NCBI GenBank assembly: GCA_019634415.1
Contig: JAHQVJ010000041.1
Span: forward strand, 92,075-156,074
Direction of reading: 5' to 3'
DNA length: 64,000 nucleotides
Origin: Myxococcales bacterium
Lineage (GTDB): Bacteria > Myxococcota_A > UBA796 > GCA-2862545
The position numbers were made by a program, and so were the translations under genes. Below the pieces are notes generated by a model. That model saw only the letters and a program-made list of their open reading frames with translations. It ran no database searches and was not told the origin of the DNA. Positions 8,770 through 15,011 of this stretch are shown piece by piece; within the stretch, counting starts at the first letter, position 1, and each line of letters starts with the position of its first letter.

Positions 8770-9642
8770 ATGATTCGACTGGACCGTCTACGCGCCTTCC
8801 TCGCCTTCGCCGACACGTTGTCCTTCACCCGGGCCGCCGAGGTGCTGCACCTGTCCCAGCCAGCGCTGCACGTGCAGATCGGCAAGCTGGGGGAGGAGCT
8901 GGGTGTGGACCTGTACCGCCGGGTCGGGCGCCGGCTGGAGCTGACCGTGGAGGGAGAGCGGCTGGCTGCCTTCGCGCGGGAGCTCCAGGAGCGGACCGAG
9001 GGGTTCATGGCGCGTCTGCACGGGCGGGCCGACACCACCCCCGTGTCGCTGTGCGCCGGGGAGGGCAGCCTGCGGTACCTCCTGGCCGACGCCCTGCAGG
9101 CGTGGCTCGCGGAGTCCGAGGGGGTGCGGCTGCGCGTCTTCGTGGGGGATGCGGCGCACACGGCCACCTGGGTGGCCTCGGGCCGTGCTCAGCTCGGCGT
9201 CACCGTACCGGGTACCGTTGGCGACGATCTACGCGCCGAGCCCCTGGTCGACGTTCGGCCCATGCTGGTGTGTCCCGCTTCCGATCCGCTCGCAGAGCGT
9301 TCGCGCGTTCGAGCGGCGGATCTGGCGGGCCGGCGGCTCGTGGTGCCGCCGCCGGGGCGCCCACACCGCCAGCGGCTCGATCGCTTCCTGTCGGGCGTGT
9401 CGTGGCAGGTGGCTGCCGAGGTGCAGGGGTGGGATCTGCTGGTCCAACTGGTCCGACTGGGGCTCGGGGTGGCCGTGGTCAACGAGTTCGTGGAGACTCC
9501 AGCACCACTGGCAGCGGTCCCGGTGGAGGGGCTGCAGGCCGTCGGCTACGCGCTCCTCACCCGTCGCCACGCGCCCCTGTCGAGCGCTGCTCGTCGCCTC
9601 GCCGACGAGATCCGACGCGCGTGTGCCGGTGAAACCGCGTAG
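8770..9642 (+). CDS. LysR-type transcriptional regulator
   Basis: The 290-residue protein has the LysR N-terminal winged helix (residues 2-60). The recognition helix is in FTRAAEVLHLSQPALHVQIGKLEE-like context, interrupted only by a GEELG variation. A periplasmic-binding-protein-like effector domain (about 85-285) follows. The ligand is unknown. The ATG at 8770 is preferred to the adjacent TTG at 8767. It is divergent from the HAD-like gene and shares an 82-bp promoter region with an inverted repeat, suggesting it controls itself and that neighbour. The 3' end lies 2 bases from the convergent small gene. Confidence 0.9.
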   Translation: MIRLDRLRAFLAFADTLSFTRAAEVLHLSQPALHVQIGKLGEELGVDLYRRVGRRLELTVEGERLAAFARELQERTEGFMARLHGRADTTPVSLCAGEGSLRYLLADALQAWLAESEGVRLRVFVGDAAHTATWVASGRAQLGVTVPGTVGDDLRAEPLVDVRPMLVCPASDPLAERSRVRAADLAGRRLVVPPPGRPHRQRLDRFLSGVSWQVAAEVQGWDLLVQLVRLGLGVAVVNEFVETPAPLAAVPVEGLQAVGYALLTRRHAPLSSAARRLADEIRRACAGETA

Positions 9643-9644
9643 CG

Positions 9645-9962
9645 TCAGCTGCGTCGGCGGATTCGCCTCAGGAGGGCCTGGAGGCGGCGCCTGCGGACTT
9701 CGTCGTCGGACACGTGCTGCAGCTCTGCATCGATGGACCGACTGAGGACGAGGAGCTGCTCGATTTCCTGGTCGGTGGGCGGCCGATCGTCGTCGTCGTG
9801 GGCCCATCCCGGTGCGGGTCTCGTGCGGCACAAGCGGGTGACCAGCCTCGCGAAGCGCTGCTGGCTCCGATGGGAGGCGTCCAGGAGCTGCTCCAGGTCG
9901 TCGAGGGTGGGCTCAGGGTCGTGAGACCCTCCCGCGGAGGGGGTGTGCTTCTCCGTGCTCAC
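9645..9962 (-). CDS. Small hypothetical charged helical protein
   Basis: I do not recognise this 105-residue protein. It looks helical and highly charged, with TLDDLEQLLDASHRSQQR, an acidic DDDD patch near residue 57, DQEIEQLLVLSRSID and a very basic C-terminus (LLRRIRRRS). Codon third positions are mostly G or C as in neighbouring genes, supporting a real gene. The start is a GTG at 9962 with only a weak GAGG upstream. It converges on the LysR gene with a 2-base gap. The basic tail could bind nucleic acid, but that is a guess. Confidence 0.5.
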   Translation of the reverse strand: MSTEKHTPSAGGSHDPEPTLDDLEQLLDASHRSQQRFARLVTRLCRTRPAPGWAHDDDDRPPTDQEIEQLLVLSRSIDAELQHVSDDEVRRRRLQALLRRIRRRS

Positions 9963-10301
9963 AGCTCGAGGCCTCGACTTTGTGTGCCTGTCATGGCGGG
10001 ACTCCCGATGGGGCAGCCCTTACCACGAACGGTACCCCAGGTTGCGTCGCGCGGTGTGGGTGTTTTGCGAAATTCTCAAACTGCGACGCGAGGAATGGGC
10101 TGCGAACCTAGCGGCGGAACCGGTGCAGCCGAGATGGCGCTCATCGGGTACGCACGCGCAGGTGTGCACCGTCGCGGTGTCGAGGCGCACGGATTTGATA
10201 TCCCTGAAAGCCGATCGACTCGTTGCACGCGAGGGGGGCGCGGCCTGGAGCCCGCACACCACGACGTGTACGGGTCGGTTCGTGCTCTGGGAAGGAAGGT
10301 C
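9963..10301. other. 339-bp intergenic region upstream of the sigma-like cassette
   Basis: No supported gene. Short frames on both strands have no ribosome-binding site and no family resemblance. The stretch has a locally AT-richer patch around 10060-10080 and another around 10190-10210. It must contain the divergent promoters for the small charged protein and the sigma-like cassette. I cannot place a clear -35/-10. Confidence 0.4.
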
Positions 10302-11165
10302 ATGGCTGACATAGGAAGGGGTGATGCGTGGGATCGGTACAAAGAGCTCGCGCTCGTACGAGCGTGGGTCACCGACCCATCACACCCCGATGTCGGCCGG
10401 CAACTGTACGACGAATACGCCCAGGTGGTGGAGCTGGCGCTGATTCGCCTGGCTCGAGCCTCTGGAGCTCAGGTGTTCGACCATGGTCTGCGGCTGTTGA
10501 CCGACGACGCGTTCGAGCAGGCCCTCACGAACGGGGAAGTGCCGGAGGCGCTGGGCCCGCGTCCGTTCCTGTCCACCTGGCTACGTGTCGCCCTGCGGCT
10601 CGCTCGAGGGGCGACCTCGCTTCGACTGAATGCCGTCGATCGACTGCGGCTGCGAGCCATGGCGCCTCACGTGCGACCCTACGTGGCGGAGCACTTCTTT
10701 CCCAGCGACGTCACGGCCGTGGAGAGCCTCCTTCTCGGCGAGCCGGGTGCCGAGCCGATTTTTACCGGCATGCAAGTTGCGGGCTTTGCTGCTGATCTGA
10801 GCGTCGCTGATGCTGTGATTATCAAGGGTAAAGATGACAAGTCGATGGATGGGCGGCTATGGAATCGCATTGGTAAAGTGATGTCTGTATCCTCCGAGAT
10901 CGAACTTCTTGCAACGGGTCGTGGACCCGAAGGCGATCATGCCCTGCTCTCTGCATGGCTCGACGATCTCGTCGTCTCGCTCGACAGGGAGGGGCTTCAC
11001 GGAGGTCGTCGGGTGCACACTGCGATCCGTGAGGCGTCCGTCCCTGCGATGGTGGGCTTTCGCGTCGTCGGGCCGTTCTCGTGGTCCCTCGACGGCGTGC
11101 TTCGGCGGGCCCAACAGATCGTCGACGATCTCGTGGCCCGGTTCGCGCAGGTGGGTGGTCCATGA
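10302..11165 (+). CDS. Sigma-70-region-2-like protein A with unknown C-terminal domain
   Basis: The 287-residue protein begins with a helical segment laid out like sigma region 2: DAWDRYKELALVRAW, then LYDEYAQVVELALIRLAR, LTDDAFEQALT and FLSTWLRVALRLAR. The core DNA-melting residues are not clearly conserved. Its last 80 residues (AWLDDLVVSLDREG to VDDLVARF) resemble the end of the second sigma-like protein at 11437-12396 in length, in a FRVV-G-x-W motif and in the terminal helix. GGAAGGAAGG lies just before the ATG. The TGA overlaps the ATG of the 63-residue gene (ATGA). Bases 10760-10895 are AT-richer than the rest. A true sigma factor role is uncertain. Confidence 0.6.
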   Translation: MADIGRGDAWDRYKELALVRAWVTDPSHPDVGRQLYDEYAQVVELALIRLARASGAQVFDHGLRLLTDDAFEQALTNGEVPEALGPRPFLSTWLRVALRLARGATSLRLNAVDRLRLRAMAPHVRPYVAEHFFPSDVTAVESLLLGEPGAEPIFTGMQVAGFAADLSVADAVIIKGKDDKSMDGRLWNRIGKVMSVSSEIELLATGRGPEGDHALLSAWLDDLVVSLDREGLHGGRRVHTAIREASVPAMVGFRVVGPFSWSLDGVLRRAQQIVDDLVARFAQVGGP

Positions 11166-11353
11166 CGAGGATGCCGGATTGGTTCGTCGACGCGTCCGTG
11201 CGCCTGCCCACGGACGCCGAGGTGGAGTGGCTGATGGCGCGCTCGACCCGACGGCCCCCCTCATCGCGGCGAGTGCGCGCCGTGGTGGCTCGGTGCCGTG
11301 ATCTCGAACCTGGATTCGGGATCGTTGGCTGCAGAATGATGGCTGAAGCCTGA
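11162..11353 (+). CDS. 63-residue protein resembling the kinase N-terminal module (possible kinase remnant)
   Basis: This small ORF begins within the stop of sigma-like gene A (ATGA), which supports translation by coupling. Residues 21-45 (VEWLMARSTRR, PPSSRRVRAVVAR) resemble the N-terminal extension of the kinase at 12393-13361 (LLRALAHRARP, VPSAADRLRRVVHA). In both copies the module follows a sigma-like gene with a 4-base overlap. The simplest reading is a duplicated [sigma-like + kinase] unit whose first kinase has been cut down after its N-terminal module. Alternatively it is a free-standing adaptor. No kinase residues remain. Confidence 0.55.
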   Translation: MTRMPDWFVDASVRLPTDAEVEWLMARSTRRPPSSRRVRAVVARCRDLEPGFGIVGCRMMAEA

Positions 11354-11384
11354 TAATCCAAAAAATGGCCGCAATTCGTTCGGC

Positions 11385-11421
11385 ACGTGGTCCGTCACAC
11401 CAACACTTAGTGTTTCCACGT
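11385..11421. promoter_or_regulatory. Nested palindromes before sigma-like gene B
   Basis: An inner palindrome AACACT-T-AGTGTT (11402-11414) lies inside an outer inverted repeat ACGTGG (11385-11390)/CCACGT (11416-11421). The block is about 16 bases before the chosen start at 11437, in an AT-richer gap. It could be a dimeric operator or a leader hairpin. It would be coding if translation began at the upstream ATG at 11365, for which I see no ribosome-binding site. Confidence 0.4.
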
Positions 11422-11436
11422 TGCGCGGGCAGACCT

Positions 11437-12396
11437 ATGTCACCTTTTCCCCCCGGTGTTCCACCTCTCTCGTCGTCCGGGGGCCCCGACCCCAATGCCT
11501 TGGACGAGGGGGATAGCGAGGTGCTTGGAACGGAGCGATGTCCGTCCGCCGAGGAGGAGCTCGCGCGAAGAGCCCAGCAGGGCGACGCGCAGGCCATCGA
11601 GGCGATCTACTGTGACTTCGTCGACTTGGTCGTCCTCGCCCTGAGTGCGCGCATGGGGGAGCGTTCGCTGCCACAGCAGCCGGAGGACCTCGCAGACGTC
11701 GCGTTCCTCACCGCGGTCCGCACCTTCGACGGGTCGCGGACCACGGCCGCGCATCCGTTCCTGGCCTGGTGGCTACTTCTGGCCAAGCGGCTCGCGCTCG
11801 ATCAGGAGCGAGTCGAGGCGAACCGCGCTCGTCTCGCGCGCGCCAACGGGGAGCTGCTGCAGGCGCAGGTGCCCACCCCTCCCGATCGGCGCGCGGAGCT
11901 GCAGCAGGTCCTGCGCGTCGCGCGGGGACTGATCCGTGAGCACTGCACCGTGTTGGACGGTCCACTCTTCGACAGGTGGCTGGCCCGCGGGGGTGATCGA
12001 CGCTGGAAGGACCTGGCCGCCGAGATGCCGGCCATCTCGGTGGACCACGTGCTCGATGTGGGCTCGGCGCCCTGTGCGTCGGCGCTCGAGGACGTGCAGC
12101 GTGTGCTCAATGCGTTCCACAGGGCGCGTCTGCAGCTCGTGGTCTTCGCGCCGAATACCCAGGCGGTCCGGCGCTGGGCACGGCTCGTCCTGGAGCAGAT
12201 CCACCACGGCTTGCGGCCGCGTACGGTGGAAGGGCAGCCTCGCATCACCCTGCGCCACGTGGCGGAGTCGGGATTGCGGCGTGCGGAGTTCCACGTCGTG
12301 GCCGGGGGCGACTGGACCGCTGATCAGGCCCGCATCCGGGTGCAGTCGATCCTCGATCTGTTGTGGGCGAGGGTCGCTATCGAGAGGCCCTCGTGA
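11437..12396 (+). CDS. Degenerate ECF-sigma-like protein B with unknown C-terminal domain
   Basis: The 319-residue protein has a recognisable ECF region-2 pattern from about residue 40: ELARRAQQGDAQAIEAIYCDF, LVVLALSARMG, the EDLADVAFLTAVRTF stretch and HPFLAWWLLLAKRLALDQ. Region 4 is not convincing. The C-terminal 80 residues resemble those of sigma-like protein A. The domain pair therefore defines a family present twice within 2.1 kb. The start at 11437 is preferred because the 24-codon extension overlaps a palindrome, though neither start has a good ribosome-binding site. The TGA overlaps the GTG of the kinase gene, so kinase and sigma-like protein are coupled. The kinase may control it (inference). 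Confidence 0.6.
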   Translation: MSPFPPGVPPLSSSGGPDPNALDEGDSEVLGTERCPSAEEELARRAQQGDAQAIEAIYCDFVDLVVLALSARMGERSLPQQPEDLADVAFLTAVRTFDGSRTTAAHPFLAWWLLLAKRLALDQERVEANRARLARANGELLQAQVPTPPDRRAELQQVLRVARGLIREHCTVLDGPLFDRWLARGGDRRWKDLAAEMPAISVDHVLDVGSAPCASALEDVQRVLNAFHRARLQLVVFAPNTQAVRRWARLVLEQIHHGLRPRTVEGQPRITLRHVAESGLRRAEFHVVAGGDWTADQARIRVQSILDLLWARVAIERPS

Positions 12397-13361
12397 CGGC
12401 TGACGCGTGGGGGCTACTCCGTGCCTTGGCTCACCGAGCTCGCCCGGTGCCGAGCGCAGCAGATCGGCTTCGGCGCGTCGTCCATGCGCTGTCGCGCCCC
12501 GAGGCCCCGACCTGGACGGGAGCGGGTGGGAGGGGCGCGTCGGGCCACGTGGCGGGTCGCCGGATCGGCTCTGTGGTGTTGCTCAGGCGAATCGGAGCGG
12601 GTGCCACGGGCGAGGTGTGGCGGGCGTGGCACCTCGTGCTGCGACGCGCCGTGGCGGCCAAGCTGCCCCTGCTCGCCGCTGGGGACGCGACGCGACTGGT
12701 TCGCGAGGGTCGCCTGCTGGGGCAGCTGGATCATCCGAACGTGGTGCGACGGGTGGAGGCGGCCGACGCCGAGGAGCCCCTCCTGGTCATGGAGCTGGTG
12801 GATGGCTGGTCGCTCGGAGAGCTGGTGCGTGTGCACGGCGCTTTCCCCGTGGCGTGGGTCTTGCCGCTGCTGTCTGGCGCGGCCCGAGGTGTGGCCGCGA
12901 TGCACCGTGCGGGCATCGTCCACCAAGACCTGAAGCCCTCGAACCTCATGGTCGACCGCTGCGGGAGGGTGAAGGTGGTGGATCTGGGGATCTCGGCGCG
13001 CACGGACGAGCCTCGGGGTGAGCGGTCCGTCGGCACACCGTCGTTCATGTCGCCCGAGCGCCTCGACGGTGCAGCGGGCACGCCCTCGAGCGACGTGTGG
13101 GGTCTCGGGCTCACCCTCTTCACCCTGCTCGCAGGCCGGATCCCGCTCGAGGCGTCGGGTGTGGCTCCGTGTCTGCTGGCTGCACGCCCCGACTGCCCAC
13201 CCCAGGTGGTGGACCTGTACCAGCGGTGCACCACCGACCGGGACGGTCGAGGGGCGGGCTCCCTCGTAGAGTGGATCGATGCGTTGGTGCCGAGGTTCGG
13301 AGGCGATCTCGCCGGGTTGCTGTGTGCGTCGGAGGCCAAGGCGGGCAATCTGTGGGGGTGA
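12393..13361 (+). CDS. Ser/Thr kinase-fold protein with atypical catalytic loop, coupled to sigma-like gene
   Basis: The 322-residue protein has a basic N-terminal module (residues 5-35), then a kinase domain. It contains GAGATGEV as glycine loop, Lys90 in AAAKLPL, HQDLKPSN at 177-184, DLG at 197-199 and SFMSPERL. The arginine of HRD is replaced by Gln and the Phe of DFG by Leu, so it is a non-RD kinase; Lys, Asp and Asn of the core are kept, so activity is possible. There is no transmembrane segment. The GTG at 12393 overlaps the stop of the sigma-like gene (GTGA). A frame extension to 12363 exists but would overlap further. Likely partner: the sigma-like protein. Confidence 0.75.
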   Translation: MTADAWGLLRALAHRARPVPSAADRLRRVVHALSRPEAPTWTGAGGRGASGHVAGRRIGSVVLLRRIGAGATGEVWRAWHLVLRRAVAAKLPLLAAGDATRLVREGRLLGQLDHPNVVRRVEAADAEEPLLVMELVDGWSLGELVRVHGAFPVAWVLPLLSGAARGVAAMHRAGIVHQDLKPSNLMVDRCGRVKVVDLGISARTDEPRGERSVGTPSFMSPERLDGAAGTPSSDVWGLGLTLFTLLAGRIPLEASGVAPCLLAARPDCPPQVVDLYQRCTTDRDGRGAGSLVEWIDALVPRFGGDLAGLLCASEAKAGNLWG

Positions 13362-13392
13362 TGGCGCGTAAGGGGGAGCGAATCGCCCGGGA

Positions 13393-14271
13393 GTGATCGT
13401 GTTCTTCACCGTCAAGCAGCAGACCGTCGCCATCGTCCAGCGCTTTGGCAAGCACAAGGCCATCGCCCACGCGGGGCTCAACCTCATGACCCCGATCATC
13501 GACAGCGTGGTGGCCCGGCTGGACCTGCGCATCCAGGAGCTGGTGGTCCGCTGCGAGACCAAGACGAAGGACAACGTGTTCGTGCAGATGACCGTGGCCG
13601 TGCAGTTCCAGATCCAGAATCCGTTCGATGCCTACTACAAGCTCGCCAATCCTCGGGCGCAGATCGAGAGCTACGTGTATGACGTGGTGCGTGCGCGGGT
13701 GCCGTCCCTCACCCTCGACCAAGCCTTCGAGGCCAAGGACGACGTGGCGCACGCGGTCAAGGAGCAGCTGGCCGACATCATGGACGACTTCGGCTACCTC
13801 ATCGTGAAGGCACTGGTCACCGACATCGATCCCGACATCGCGGTGAAGGAGTCGATGAACCGGATCAACGCAGCGGAGCGCCTCAAGGTGGCCGCCGAGA
13901 TGGAGGCAGAGGCCGACAAGATCCGGCAGGTGAAGGCGGCGGAAGCAGAGGCGGAGTCCAAGCACCTGCAGGGGATCGGGATCGCCAAGCAACGCAAGGC
14001 GATCGCCGATGGGTTGTCCGAGTCCGCTGAGCTGGTGCGCGAGAACCTCTCCACCATGTCCGCCGAGACGATCATGTCGCTGCTGCTGATGACGCAGTAC
14101 TTCGACACGCTGCAGACCATGGCCGACAAGTCCGGCACCCGCACGATCTTCATGCCGCACTCGCCTTCGGGCATGGACGAGATCTACAACCAGGTGCAGA
14201 AAGCAGTGACCGTCGGCGAGTCGCTGCAGGCCAGCGGTGTGACGTCGGTGAGAACTCCGACGCCTCGCTGA
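13393..14271 (+). CDS. SPFH (band 7/stomatin-like) domain protein
   Basis: The 292-residue protein starts with a short hydrophobic tip (IVFFTVKQQTVAIVQRFGKH). An SPFH domain follows (about 10-180: HAGLNLMTPIIDSV, TKDNVFVQMTVAVQF, VVRARVPSLTLDQAF). Next come an Ala/Glu-rich coiled coil (about 165-215) and a C-terminal tail ending with IFMPHSPSG. It is closest in layout to the short HIR-type/HflC-like band-7 proteins, which form membrane-associated rings or microdomain scaffolds. There is no partner NfeD or protease gene nearby. The start is a GTG at 13393, with GGGGGAG about 17 bases upstream. It follows the kinase gene by 31 bases and may be co-transcribed. Confidence 0.85.
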   Translation: MIVFFTVKQQTVAIVQRFGKHKAIAHAGLNLMTPIIDSVVARLDLRIQELVVRCETKTKDNVFVQMTVAVQFQIQNPFDAYYKLANPRAQIESYVYDVVRARVPSLTLDQAFEAKDDVAHAVKEQLADIMDDFGYLIVKALVTDIDPDIAVKESMNRINAAERLKVAAEMEAEADKIRQVKAAEAEAESKHLQGIGIAKQRKAIADGLSESAELVRENLSTMSAETIMSLLLMTQYFDTLQTMADKSGTRTIFMPHSPSGMDEIYNQVQKAVTVGESLQASGVTSVRTPTPR

Positions 14272-14275
14272 CAGA

Positions 14276-14292
14276 TTCAGCTTGGTGCTGAA
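14276..14292 (+). terminator. Small hairpin after the SPFH gene
   Basis: TTCAGC (14276-14281), a TTGGT loop and GCTGAA (14287-14292) form a 6-bp hairpin 4 bases after the SPFH stop. There is no T-run behind it, so termination efficiency is uncertain. Confidence 0.3.
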
Positions 14293-14308
14293 CAACCGAT
14301 GTGGCAAA

Positions 14309-14332
14309 CTCAACACGAAGACTCGTGTTGAG
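14309..14332 (+). promoter_or_regulatory. Leader hairpin overlapping the ribosome-binding site of the 14341 gene
   Basis: CTCAACACGA (14309-14318), loop AGAC and TCGTGTTGAG (14323-14332) form a perfect 10-bp hairpin. The last bases of its 3' arm are the first bases of the GAGGTGGG ribosome-binding site, and the hairpin ends 8 bases before the ATG at 14341. Folding would hinder initiation, so translation may be controlled. As DNA it could instead be a dimeric operator. Confidence 0.5.
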
Positions 14333-14340
14333 GTGGGTAC

Positions 14341-14808
14341 ATGTGGATCGCGGCATTATGGTCGATGACAGCAGTGGCGGGGCCCTGGAAACCCTGGTCG
14401 GAGATGACGAGAGAGGAATCTCTCTTGTTGGTGGAGAGGCAAGATGAGCGGTTGCGTCTTCGGATCCGGCAGGACAAGCGGGCCGACATCGTGGTCTGCG
14501 CCGAGGTGACGGCTCCAGCGCGCTCTGCCTGGGCCCGGTATCTCGAGGTGGCCGTGGCTCGGCACGGGTCGGGTGACATGGTGCTCATCGAGCCTCCTCC
14601 CTCTCTGCTCGGGCCTTCCGCGGCTGGCAGCTGTGGGGTGGGGCTCGCCGTGCGGGACGGAGCAGTGGCGCTGACGGTGGTGCCGCTCGGGGATGCCGGT
14701 GCCGAGGTCACGGTCACGCTCACACCCCAGCGCGCGTCGTCGCTGGCGAGCTGGCTGGCGGCTCCGCGCGCCGTGGCCATGCCTCGTGGCACACCAGCGC
14801 CCCAGTAG
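14341..14808 (+). CDS. Hypothetical secreted protein
   Basis: I do not recognise this 155-residue protein. It has a short signal peptide (MWIAALWSMTAVAG, cleavage near 14). A mature part follows with a basic helical stretch (LLVERQDERLRLRIRQDKR), a single pair of cysteines (53 and about 99) and beta-rich sections (MVLIEPPPSLL, VALTVVPLGDAG, VTVTLTPQRA). A start at 14341 is strongly supported by GAGGTGGG 4 bases upstream. The gene stands alone, with a 10-bp hairpin in its leader and 203 bases before the next gene. Confidence 0.65.
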   Translation: MWIAALWSMTAVAGPWKPWSEMTREESLLLVERQDERLRLRIRQDKRADIVVCAEVTAPARSAWARYLEVAVARHGSGDMVLIEPPPSLLGPSAAGSCGVGLAVRDGAVALTVVPLGDAGAEVTVTLTPQRASSLASWLAAPRAVAMPRGTPAPQ

Positions 14809-15011
14809 CGCGAGGTCAGCAGTGTGGGTGGCCTCGCTTGCTGCACATTGGAACATCTTCGCGGCGGCGTCAGGTGGGTGTCCAGCTTCGAGGCCCCGAG
14901 CTGGAATCGCTCAATTGCAACGCCTGGTACAGCGTGCCGACCCCCTGATCGAGGGCGTTAGCCTCGCGCTTGGCTGCTCGTGCGACGGGCAGTCAGGCCC
15001 GGGAGGTCGAC

